Shown here: one piece after another, positions 1-7,883 of the stretch
Position numbering within the stretch: the first letter of the stretch is position 1
Layout: every line of letters begins with the position of its first letter
The notes under the pieces: generated by a model
Seen by the model: the letters and a program-made list of their open reading frames with translations, nothing else
The model's database searches: none
What the model was told of the DNA's origin: nothing
Source of the DNA: Streptomyces sp. NBC_00223
GTDB lineage: Bacteria > Actinomycetota > Actinomycetes > Streptomycetales > Streptomycetaceae
Length of the DNA: 64,000 nt
Reading direction: 5' to 3'
Assembly (NCBI RefSeq): GCF_036199905.1
Contig: NZ_CP108109.1
Location: 4,773,501 to 4,837,500 of the forward strand
Position numbers and translations under genes: made by a program

Positions 1-1
1 C

Positions 2-1537
2 TGGTGGGAGTCCACCGCGCTGTTCTTCGCGTGCCTGCGGGTCGGGTCGATCGCCGTGCCCCTCCTGCCGACCTACGGCACCAAGGACATGCAGGCCGTA
101 CTGACCGCGGCGCAGCCCCGGTTGTGCGTCGTGCCCGATCTGTGGGGCGGCGCGCCGCTGGCCGAGGCCCTGGCCGACCTCGTGCCGCACCTGCCCTATC
201 TGCGGCACCGGGTGGTCATCGGGGACGCCGCCGCGACGCGGGCGACCGACTTCGACTCGTACTTTGTGCACACCCCGCACGAGCGCCGCCGCAGCACCGG
301 CTGGCTGCCGCTGCCGTCCGGCGCGGCGGACCGTACCTGCCTGATCGTCTCCACGGTGGGGCTGCGGGAGAGCCACGCGATGTTCATGCACTCCCCGAAC
401 ACGCTCTACGCGTCGCTCAGTACGGTCGGCGGGAGTACGAGCGGGGGCGTCGGCGGCGGCTCGGGCGGTGCCCCGGCCGGTGCCGTGAGCGGTGCCGGGG
501 ACGGCGGCCCGGGGGACGCGCGGGTCTGTTACACCGCGCTGCCCGTGGCCTCCCTGCCGTCCTTCCTGCACGCGGTGATCGCCCCGATCGTCTCCGGCGG
601 CACCTGCGTGCTCCAGGACGTCTGGGACCCCGCCACCGCCCTCGACCTGCTCGCGGACGGCGGGGTCGGGCACGCGTACGCCATGCCGCTGCACTGGTCG
701 GAGCTGGCCGCCGAGCGGCAGCGGCGCGGCGGGCCGGAGCCCACCGCCCTGCGCCGGGCGCTGTCCGCCGACCCGGCGTCCACCACGACCCGGCTGGTCC
801 GCCAGGTGCACGACGCGCTGCACGTGCCGTTGCAGGTGTCGTGGGGCACCCCCGAACTCGGCCTCGCCGCCGGCCCGCCCGAGGACACCGCCGCGGCCAC
901 GCCGGCCGGCACCTCCGACCCGGCCGCCGACCGTACGCCGTGGGGCGTGGAGACCGCGCTCGACCCGGTCGGGAACGACGGCCCGGGTACAGGCGGGGAC
1001 GGGGACCTGTACCGGCTGCGGATGCGCGGCCCGTCCTCCTGCCTGGCGGTCTGGGGGCGCGGCCGGGACGGGCTGTCCCTGACCTGGGAGCACGAGAACG
1101 GCTGGCGGGAGACCGGCGAGCTGGTCAGCGTGGACGAACACGGTGAACTGCGGGTCGTCTCGCGGGACATCGGCGAGGTCGGCGGGCTGTTCCTGCTGCC
1201 GGTCGTGGAGATCGAGGACCGGCTGCTGCGGCATCCGGCCGTCCGCGAGGCCGCCGTCGTCGCCTACAACGACCCGCGTTACGGCGAACTCGCCTGCGCC
1301 GTCGTCGTCCCCGAGGGCGCCCCGCCCGACCTCAACAGCGTCCGCCGGCACCTGGCCGACCTCGGGGTGACCGAGGCCCATCTGCCGACGCGGCTCGAAC
1401 TCGTGGGCGGCCTGCCGCGCAGCGACCATGGCGAGGTCAGACGCGGCGAGTTGAGCGACCGCCTCAACCGCCGTCCCCCGCCCCGCGCGAGGCCCCAGCG
1501 CCAGGCCCCCACGGAGCCCCCCGAGCCCTCGGCGTAG
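2..1537 (+). CDS. Partial AMP-dependent synthetase/ligase homologue with degenerate catalytic motifs
   Basis: The reading frame is open from the window edge, so the 5' end is missing; 511 codons are present. The fold is recognisable: WWESTALFFACLRVGSIAVP at the left edge is the usual N-domain helix and strand, and GELVSVDEHGELRVVSRD near 1118-1170 is the A7/A8 hinge region of adenylating enzymes. The catalytic motifs are eroded. The Ser/Thr/Gly-rich P-loop is replaced by IVSTVGLRESHAMFMH (about 343-390), TGD has become TGE, and the C-terminal A10 lysine of the usual GK motif is Glu in SDHGEVRR (about 1420-1446). A Gly-rich linker lies near 440-510. It converges on the isoprenoid cluster and ends 306 bp from ispG. 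It may be an acyl-adenylate binding or inactive relative rather than an active CoA ligase. Confidence 0.75.
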   Translation, partial: WWESTALFFACLRVGSIAVPLLPTYGTKDMQAVLTAAQPRLCVVPDLWGGAPLAEALADLVPHLPYLRHRVVIGDAAATRATDFDSYFVHTPHERRRSTGWLPLPSGAADRTCLIVSTVGLRESHAMFMHSPNTLYASLSTVGGSTSGGVGGGSGGAPAGAVSGAGDGGPGDARVCYTALPVASLPSFLHAVIAPIVSGGTCVLQDVWDPATALDLLADGGVGHAYAMPLHWSELAAERQRRGGPEPTALRRALSADPASTTTRLVRQVHDALHVPLQVSWGTPELGLAAGPPEDTAAATPAGTSDPAADRTPWGVETALDPVGNDGPGTGGDGDLYRLRMRGPSSCLAVWGRGRDGLSLTWEHENGWRETGELVSVDEHGELRVVSRDIGEVGGLFLLPVVEIEDRLLRHPAVREAAVVAYNDPRYGELACAVVVPEGAPPDLNSVRRHLADLGVTEAHLPTRLELVGGLPRSDHGEVRRGELSDRLNRRPPPRARPQRQAPTEPPEPSA

Positions 1538-1559
1538 CGCCCGGCGGGCGGGCGAGCAC

Positions 1560-1696
1560 AGGTTCGGCGAACGCCCGTCATGGGAGCGCTGCTTCGGGCC
1601 GCCCCCGGTCCGCCGGGGCCGCTCGGGCGGGCACCGGTCCGTCGACGCCGGTTCGGCGAACGCCCGCTGTGTCGACGCCGGTTCGGCGAACGCCCG
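1560..1696. repeat. Short direct repeats between convergent genes
   Basis: A 26-bp sequence occurs at 1641-1666 and again at 1671-1696, a 30-bp period. A third partial copy sharing GGTTCGGCGAACGCCCG is at 1561-1577. Each copy contains a small CGCCG/CGGCG inverted repeat. The DNA around it is low-complexity and GC-rich, and no gene is apparent. The function is unknown. Confidence 0.7.
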
Positions 1697-1789
1697 CGTG
1701 AGGACCCCGGTCCGGCGGGGCCGGTCCCGCGGCCCCCGTCCCGCGGCCCCCGTCCCGTGGCCCCCGGTCCGCGGACCGGGTCGGCGGGC

Positions 1790-1816
1790 CCCCGGGGAGT
1801 GGACCACTCCCCGGGG
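1790..1816. terminator. Bidirectional hairpin between the ligase homologue and ispG
   Basis: CCCCGGGGAGTGG and its exact complement flank a single A, giving a 13-bp perfect stem. It lies between two convergent genes, 253 bp after the plus-strand stop and 28 bp beyond the ispG stop. That position fits a shared terminator. Confidence 0.65.
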
Positions 1817-1843
1817 CCGCCGCACGTGGCGCCACCACCCGGC

Positions 1844-3001
1844 TCACAGGACCGCGACCGAGGGCTTCCCCGTGCCGTCGCGCTCCTCCGCCGGCATGGC
1901 CTCGACGATCTTCATGGCCTCCTCGATGAGCGTCTCCACGATCTTGGACTCGGGCACGGTCTTGACCGGCCGGCCCTTGATGAAGATCTGGCCCTTGCCA
2001 TTGCCCGACGCCACACCGAGGTCGGCCTCGCGCGCCTCGCCGGGGCCGTTGACGACGCAGCCCATCACCGCGACCCGCAGCGGGGCGTCGAGACCGTCGA
2101 GGCCGGCGGTGACCTCCTCGGCCAGCTTCCACACGTCGACCTGGGCGCGGCCGCAGCCGGGGCAGGAGACGATTTCGAGGCCGCGCTGCTTGAGGTTGAG
2201 CGACTCCAGGATCTGGAGCCCGACCTTGACCTCCTCGACCGGCGGCGTGGACAGCGACACCCGGATGGTGTCCCCGATGCCGTCGCCGAGCAGCGAGCCG
2301 AAGGCCACCGCGGACTTGATCGTGCCCTGGAAGGCCGGGCCGGCCTCGGTGACGCCGAGGTGCAGGGGGTAGTCGCAGGACGCGGCCAGCAGCCGGTAGG
2401 CGTTGACCATCACGACCGGGTCGTTGTGCTTGACGGAGATCTTGATGTCCCGGAAGTCGTGCTCCTCGAAGAGCGAGCACTCCCACAGCGCGGACTCCAC
2501 CAGCGCCTCGGGGGTGGCCTTGCCGTACTTCGCCAGCAGCCGCTTGTCGAGCGAGCCCGCGTTGACGCCGATCCGGATCGGGATGCCCGCGGCCGAGGCG
2601 GCCTTGGCGATCTCCTTGACCTTGTCGTCGAACTGCTTGATGTTCCCCGGGTTGACCCGCACCGCCGCGCAGCCCGCGTCGATCGCGGCGAAGACGTACT
2701 TGGGCTGGAAGTGGATGTCGGCGATGACCGGGATCTTGGACTTGCGGGCGATCTCCGAGAGCGCGTCGGCGTCGTCCTGGGTGGGGACGGCGACGCGGAC
2801 GATCTGGCAGCCGGAGGCGGTCAGCTCGGCGATCTGCTGGAGCGTGGCGTTGACGTCGGCTGTCACCGTCGTGGTCATGGACTGCACGGAGACGGGGGCG
2901 TCTCCGCCGACGGGCACGTCGCCCACCATGACCTGACGGGACTTGCGGCGCTCGGCGATCGGTCTGGGCGGCAGGACGGGGGTGTTGAGCAGCACGGTCA
3001 T
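1844..3001 (-). CDS. ispG: 4-hydroxy-3-methylbut-2-enyl diphosphate synthase (IspG/GcpE)
   Basis: This is the MEP-pathway iron-sulfur enzyme that converts MEcPP to HMBPP in the cytosol. The 385-residue product has the usual actinobacterial length. It shows RRKSRQVMVGDVPVGGDAPV near the N terminus, the central TIM-barrel region (PVIADIHFQPKYVF, VRVNPGN), and the [4Fe-4S] ligands in SCPGCGR and VMGCVVNGPGE. The ATG at 3001 was chosen because GGAAGGACC lies just upstream; longer versions of the frame are low-complexity. It is the last gene of the minus-strand cluster, about 185 bp after dxs. Streptomyces normally also has housekeeping ispG copies elsewhere, so this copy probably raises isoprenoid supply for a specialised pathway. 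Confidence 0.95.
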   Translation of the reverse strand: MTVLLNTPVLPPRPIAERRKSRQVMVGDVPVGGDAPVSVQSMTTTVTADVNATLQQIAELTASGCQIVRVAVPTQDDADALSEIARKSKIPVIADIHFQPKYVFAAIDAGCAAVRVNPGNIKQFDDKVKEIAKAASAAGIPIRIGVNAGSLDKRLLAKYGKATPEALVESALWECSLFEEHDFRDIKISVKHNDPVVMVNAYRLLAASCDYPLHLGVTEAGPAFQGTIKSAVAFGSLLGDGIGDTIRVSLSTPPVEEVKVGLQILESLNLKQRGLEIVSCPGCGRAQVDVWKLAEEVTAGLDGLDAPLRVAVMGCVVNGPGEAREADLGVASGNGKGQIFIKGRPVKTVPESKIVETLIEEAMKIVEAMPAEERDGTGKPSVAVL

Positions 3002-3186
3002 GGCGGTGGTCCTTCCGGTGCGGTGGGGACGGGCCGAGGCGGGGCGGGCGTACGGGGCGGTGCGGCGTTCATGGCGTACGGCAGTACGGGAGCAAGGGGC
3101 ACGCGGGAGGTACGGCGAGCGGCGGGGGTACGTGGCGCGCGGACGTTCATGACGTACGGGCGCCACGCACTCGCCGGCCGGCGGCC

Positions 3187-5550
3187 CTAGACAAGGTGCT
3201 CGGCGGTCCGCGTCCTTTCCGCCCGGGTCAGGGCGCCCGAGATCGTGGCGGCGATGTCGCTCGACGTCAGTCCGATCGCGCGCAGGATGTCGGCGCGCTT
3301 GGCGTGGTCGAGGAACTCCTGCGGGATGCCCAGCATCCGTACCGGCGTCTCGACCCCGGCGGTGTGCAGGGCCTGGGCGACCGACGAACCGGCGCCGCCG
3401 GTCAGGCCGTTGTCCTCGACGGTGACGACCAGCCGGTGGCGCGCGGCCAGCGGGGCCAGCGCCTCGTCGACCGGCTTGATCCAGCGCGGGTCGACGACGG
3501 TGCTGCCGATGCCCTCGGTGGCCAGCAGCGAGGCCGCGTCGAGGCAGGTCTGCGCCATCGCGCCGACCGCGACGATCAGCACGTCCTCGGTCGTACCGCG
3601 GTGCAGCACGTCCATGCCGCCGGCCTGGTCGACGGCCGCGATGTCGCTCTGCACCGGGCCCTTCGGGAAGCGGACGGCGGTCGGGCCGTCCTCGACGGCC
3701 AGCGCCTGGTCGAACAGCTCGGTCAGCCGGGTGCCGTCGCGCGGTACGGCGATCCTCATACCGGGGACGATCTGGAGCAGCGACAGATCCCACATGCCGT
3801 TGTGGCTGGCGCCGTCGTCCCCGGTGACGCCCGCCCGGTCGAGTACGAAGGTGATCGGCAGGCGGTGCAGCGCCGCGTCCATGAGGGCCTGGTCGAAGGC
3901 CCGGCCGAAGAACGTGGCGTACATCGCCACCACCGGGTGCAGTCCGCCCATCGCCAGCCCGGCGGCCGAGGTCACCGCGTGCTGCTCGGCGATCCCGACG
4001 TCGAAGGTGCGCTGCGGGAAGGCGAGCGAGAAGTCCCGCAGCCCGGTGGGCTCCAGCATCGCCGCGGTGATGGCGACCACGTCCCGTCTGCGGTGCCCGG
4101 CCGCGACCAGCGCGGCGGAGAACACCGAGGTCCAGGACCGCCCGGTGGGCTTCGCGGTGGACTTGCCGGTCAGCGGGTCGATGCTGCCGACCGCGTGGCA
4201 GCGGTCCAGTTCATTGCCCTCCGCGGGCGCGTAGCCGGCGCCCTTGACGGTGACGCAGTGCACGAGGACGGGTCCCTCGAAGTGCCGGGCCCGGCGCAGC
4301 GCGTGCTCGACGGCCTCGATGTCGTGCCCGTCGACCGGGCCGATGTACTTCAGGCCCAGGCCGTCGAACATGTTGCGCGGCGTGACGATGTCCTTCAGCC
4401 CGGCCTTGGCGCCGTGCAGCGCGCCGTAAAGACCCTCGCCGATGACGGGGGTGCGGCGGGCCGCGGTCTTGCCCCACTCCATGAACCGCTCGTACTTGTG
4501 CGAGGTGCGCAGCGTGTACAGATGCTCGGCGAGGCCGCCGATGGTCGGGGCGTAGGAGCGGCCGTTGTCGTTGACGACGATGATCACCGGGCGGTCCTTG
4601 GCCGCGGCGATGTTGTTGATGGCCTCCCAGCACATACCGCCGGTCAGGGCGCCGTCGCCGACCACCGCGACCACGGATCGGTGGGTGTCGCCGGTCAGCT
4701 GGTGGGCCTTGGCCAGCCCGTCGGCGTAGGAGAGGGCGGTGGAGGCGTGCGAGTTCTCGACGAGGTCGTGCTCGGACTCGGTGCGCGAGGGGTAGCCGGA
4801 CAGGCCGCCCTCCTGCCGCAGGTCGTCGAAGCCGTCGGCGCGCCCGGTGAGCATCTTGTGGACGTACGCCTGGTGGCCGGTGTCGAAGAGCAGCCGGTCG
4901 CGGGGGGAGTCGAAGACCCGGTGCAGCGCGATGGTCAGCTCGACCACGCCCAGGTTCGGGCCCAGGTGGCCGCCGGTCCTGGAGACCTTCTCCACCAGGG
5001 TGCGGCGGATCTCCGCGGCCAGCGAGTCCAGTTGGTCGTGGTCCAGGACACGCAGGTCGCGCGGGCCGCGGAGGTCGGCGAGCAGGGGAGCGCCGGCGGC
5101 CGCGGCGTCGGTTTCCGTGGGTGCGGCGGCCGGGGCGCGGTGGCCCTCGGCGGGCACGAAGTGGATCCGCGAGGCCGGCTCAAGGCCGATCTCCGGCCCG
5201 GTACGCGGCCCGTCGGTGGCGATCAGCACGTTGTAGTGGTTGGGGTAGTGACAGGCGTCGTAGCCAAGCACCGTGCCGATCAGCTGGTCGCCGACCCACA
5301 CCTCGTCACCGCGGTCGAGGACCCCGCCGCTGGTCAGCTCCACGAACCCCAGGAAGCCGACCCGGTCGACGGTCGCGCCGGGCCGCGTGTCGGTCTGGTC
5401 GGTCGTCACCAGCTCGTGGATCTCCCCCTCGCGCACGCACCGGCTGGCGAACGGCTCCAGGGTCATGCCGCGATCGTCCCTGCGGTGCTTGAGCACCTTC
5501 ACGATCACGCCGTTGACGCCGTTCTTCAGGCCGTTCTCAGGGTGTGCCAT
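3187..5550 (-). CDS. dxs: 1-deoxy-D-xylulose-5-phosphate synthase with an extra N-terminal domain
   Basis: The protein has 787 residues, while DXS normally has about 630-650. From about residue 150 it is a full DXS: LLADLRGPRDLRVL start, GGHLGPNLGVVELTIALH, catalytic His region GHQAYVHK, TPP/Mg motif GDGALTGGMCWEAINN, catalytic Glu in VGIAEQHAV, and DRAGVTGDDGASHNG. Residues 1-145 form an additional domain (for example RDDRGMTLEPFASRC and GYDACHYPNHYNVL), joined by an Ala/Pro/Thr-rich linker. I do not recognise this domain with certainty. A strong AAAGGAGAG ribosome site precedes the ATG at 5550, and no good internal start exists at the DXS boundary, so a true fusion is likely. DXS condenses pyruvate with glyceraldehyde 3-phosphate, the entry step of the MEP pathway. 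Confidence 0.93.
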   Translation of the reverse strand: MAHPENGLKNGVNGVIVKVLKHRRDDRGMTLEPFASRCVREGEIHELVTTDQTDTRPGATVDRVGFLGFVELTSGGVLDRGDEVWVGDQLIGTVLGYDACHYPNHYNVLIATDGPRTGPEIGLEPASRIHFVPAEGHRAPAAAPTETDAAAAGAPLLADLRGPRDLRVLDHDQLDSLAAEIRRTLVEKVSRTGGHLGPNLGVVELTIALHRVFDSPRDRLLFDTGHQAYVHKMLTGRADGFDDLRQEGGLSGYPSRTESEHDLVENSHASTALSYADGLAKAHQLTGDTHRSVVAVVGDGALTGGMCWEAINNIAAAKDRPVIIVVNDNGRSYAPTIGGLAEHLYTLRTSHKYERFMEWGKTAARRTPVIGEGLYGALHGAKAGLKDIVTPRNMFDGLGLKYIGPVDGHDIEAVEHALRRARHFEGPVLVHCVTVKGAGYAPAEGNELDRCHAVGSIDPLTGKSTAKPTGRSWTSVFSAALVAAGHRRRDVVAITAAMLEPTGLRDFSLAFPQRTFDVGIAEQHAVTSAAGLAMGGLHPVVAMYATFFGRAFDQALMDAALHRLPITFVLDRAGVTGDDGASHNGMWDLSLLQIVPGMRIAVPRDGTRLTELFDQALAVEDGPTAVRFPKGPVQSDIAAVDQAGGMDVLHRGTTEDVLIVAVGAMAQTCLDAASLLATEGIGSTVVDPRWIKPVDEALAPLAARHRLVVTVEDNGLTGGAGSSVAQALHTAGVETPVRMLGIPQEFLDHAKRADILRAIGLTSSDIAATISGALTRAERTRTAEHLV

Positions 5551-5712
5551 GGCAGTTCTCTCCTTTGGGACGGGTTCTCTCCGTTGAGACCGGTCGGCCG
5601 GTGACGTGCGCGGGGGTACGGGCGCGGGAGTACGTGCGAGGGGGTACGGGCGCGGGGCGCCGGCCCGGGGACGGGCCGGCGCGAGGGCGGGGCGGTTGCC
5701 GGGCCGCGGCGG

Positions 5713-6699
5713 TCAGACGGGCAGCGCGGTCCCGGCCCCGGCGGCCTCCGTCCCGTAGACGGCGTGCACGAGTTCCAGGGTCTCCAGGCCGTCGGGCCCG
5801 CCGCCGCCGGTGCCGTCGAGCAGCCCGGCGAACTCCGCGAGGACACCCACGTACTCGTGGCCGAGGGAACTCTTGAAGGCCGGGTAGCCCGCGAGCATGT
5901 CGGCGGCGAAGGTACGGCCGTCGGCGAGCCGCACCACGACGTCCTTCACCTCGCCGTCCTCGTACGCCCAGTCCAGGTCCACCACCGCGCGGGCGCCGCC
6001 GGGGGCGGCCAGGTCGATGACGGCCTGCCGGTCCACACCGTCGTCGGTCCTGGTCACCTTGGCGGCGGCCAGGTCGACCGGGCCGAGGAAGAGGTGCACC
6101 AGGTCGATGGCGTTGGGGCCGTTGTCGGCGACGCAGCCGCCGCCGCAGCGCTTCGGGTCCAGGTACCAGCGGTCCCGGCCGACGTGCTCCTCGATCTTCT
6201 CCCAGTAGCGGACGGTGACATCCGCGATCGGGCTGTCCTGGGGCAGGGCGGCCAGCAGGTCGAGGACATTGCTGTTGTAGCGCCGGTGGTAGGCGGTGAA
6301 GAGCACCTTGCCGCCCCGGTCGGCCAGCGCGCGCAGCTCACGGCCCTCGTCGAGGGTGATGGCCAGCGGCTTCTCCACGCACACCGACACCCCGGCGGCG
6401 AGCGCGTCGCGGCAGATCGCGTGGTGGGCGTCGTTGGGGACGTTGACGACGACCGCGTCGAGGTCGGTCCTGGCGAGCAGGTCCCGGTGGTCGAGGTAGA
6501 CCGGCGTCCGGTCGCGGAACGGTTCCAGCACCTCGGGGTTGAGGTCGCACACGGCCACCAGCTCCACCTGCGGCAGCTGCGGCAGCGCCTCGATGTAGAA
6601 GCGGGAGATGACGCCGAGGCCGATGATGCCGATCCTGACGGGGCCGCGGGCGCCGTCGCCGGACGTCCCGGCCGGGGTCTTCGTGGTGTCGGTGCTCAC
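5713..6699 (-). CDS. Gfo/Idh/MocA-family NAD(P)-dependent oxidoreductase (first copy)
   Basis: The 328-residue protein has an N-terminal Rossmann fold (VRIGIIGLGVISRFYIEAL, about residues 21-39) and the family signature EKP in VCVEKPLAIT. The C-terminal domain has the sheet-forming region GGGCVADNGPNAIDLVHLFL, including the usual family His. The family oxidises or reduces sugar and cyclitol hydroxyl groups. Its ATG overlaps the stop of the upstream Ldh2-type gene by 4 nt, so the two are translationally coupled. The substrate cannot be read from sequence; the neighbours suggest a sugar-like or amino-sugar-like intermediate that could be attached to an isoprenoid. Confidence 0.88.
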   Translation of the reverse strand: MSTDTTKTPAGTSGDGARGPVRIGIIGLGVISRFYIEALPQLPQVELVAVCDLNPEVLEPFRDRTPVYLDHRDLLARTDLDAVVVNVPNDAHHAICRDALAAGVSVCVEKPLAITLDEGRELRALADRGGKVLFTAYHRRYNSNVLDLLAALPQDSPIADVTVRYWEKIEEHVGRDRWYLDPKRCGGGCVADNGPNAIDLVHLFLGPVDLAAAKVTRTDDGVDRQAVIDLAAPGGARAVVDLDWAYEDGEVKDVVVRLADGRTFAADMLAGYPAFKSSLGHEYVGVLAEFAGLLDGTGGGGPDGLETLELVHAVYGTEAAGAGTALPV

Positions 6700-7883
6700 C
6701 GGGTCCCTCCCAGCAGCGCGGGCGAGGTCAGGTTCAACGTGCCCGCCAGGTCGGCGAGTTCGGCGTAGAGGGCGGGCGCGAGCGGCACACCGTCCGCGCG
6801 GTGCCGCGCGGCCCGGTGGTACTCCGGGACCCCGGGGTAGCTGACGGGCACGTCGGGGTTCACGGAAGGGCTGGCCAGCAGCGTGCCGAACAGGCCGGCC
6901 GCGTCCTGCTGGAAGCGCTCGGGGTCGCGCAGCCGGCCCGGGGCGATCACCAGGGCGCAGAAGCCGATGTTGTCGTCACGGCCCGAGCCCGGATCGGCCA
7001 GCGCCCCGGCGGTCGGGCCCAGTCCGGCGCCCGGCAGCAGCGCGGCCAGCGTCTCGACCATCAGGCTCAGCCCGTAGCCCTTGAACGCGCCGTTCTCCGG
7101 CGTGCCGCCCAGCCACGCCAGGTGCGCCTCGCCGCGGTCGAACGCCGCCGGGTCGGTGACCGGGGCGCCGTGGTCGTCGACCAGCCAGCCCTCGGGCACC
7201 TGCTGCCCGGCCCGCGCGGCCTGCCGGACCCGGCCGGTCGGCACCACCGAGGTGCTCATGTCCAGGACGTACGGCGGGTGTTCGCCGCCGGGCGAGGCGA
7301 TGCTGAACGGGTTGGTGCCCAGCAGCGGCACCGCGCCGCCCGGCGGGCGGATGATCCGCTGGCCGCCGCAGTTGCCCGCCAGCAGGGCGATCGCGCCCGC
7401 CTCGGCGACCAGGCCGGTGAAGTGGCCCGCGCAGCCGAAGTGGGTGCCGTTGTAGAGGGAGACCAGGCCGATGCCGTGCTCCTCGGCCCGCTCCAGCGCC
7501 AGGTCCATGGCCGCGCCCGCCGACCACAGGCCCAGCGCGTTGTGGGAGTCGACCAGCACTGCCGCGCCTCGGTCGGCGACGACCTCCAGATCGGCGGCGG
7601 GGTCGGCCCGGCCCTCGTCCAGCAGCGGGAGGTAGAGGCGGGTGAGGTTGGTCAGCCCGTGCGAGGTGACGCCGGTGAGGTCGCCGTGCACCAGGGCGGC
7701 GGCCGCCTTGGCGCTGCGCTCGGGCGACAGACCGCGGGCGGTGAACACCTCGGCGGCGAAGGACACCAGTTCCCGGTAGTCCACCCGCACGCTCTGCTCG
7801 CGGTCCCAACTGGACGCGTCGGCGAGGGCGGTGGCGGAATCTGCGGTGGTGCGGTCGTTGATCGGATCGACGACGGTGGTCAT
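6696..7883 (-). CDS. Ldh2-family (malate/L-lactate/ureidoglycolate type) dehydrogenase
   Basis: The 395-residue protein matches the Ldh2/YlbC/AllD NAD(P)-dependent 2-hydroxyacid dehydrogenase fold, which is unrelated to classical Rossmann dehydrogenases. Visible blocks are GVTSHGLTNLTRLYLPLL (substrate/His region), LVSLYNGTHFGCAGHFTGL, GTNPFSIASPGGEHPP and NGAFKGYGLSLMVETL. The ATG at 7883 overlaps the TGA of the upstream M20 gene by one base (TGATG); a GTG one codon earlier is also possible. Members reduce 2-oxoacids or cyclic imines, so a 2-keto or imino-acid intermediate is plausible here. It sits in the middle of the five coupled genes. Confidence 0.87.
   Translation of the reverse strand: MTTVVDPINDRTTADSATALADASSWDREQSVRVDYRELVSFAAEVFTARGLSPERSAKAAAALVHGDLTGVTSHGLTNLTRLYLPLLDEGRADPAADLEVVADRGAAVLVDSHNALGLWSAGAAMDLALERAEEHGIGLVSLYNGTHFGCAGHFTGLVAEAGAIALLAGNCGGQRIIRPPGGAVPLLGTNPFSIASPGGEHPPYVLDMSTSVVPTGRVRQAARAGQQVPEGWLVDDHGAPVTDPAAFDRGEAHLAWLGGTPENGAFKGYGLSLMVETLAALLPGAGLGPTAGALADPGSGRDDNIGFCALVIAPGRLRDPERFQQDAAGLFGTLLASPSVNPDVPVSYPGVPEYHRAARHRADGVPLAPALYAELADLAGTLNLTSPALLGGTR

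Noticed and set aside
1844..5550. Hopanoid cluster interpretation of the ispG/dxs pair
   Set aside because: Streptomyces hopanoid clusters also pair dxs with ispG, but no squalene-hopene cyclase, HpnC/D/E or HpnH gene is present, and the DXS here is a fusion.
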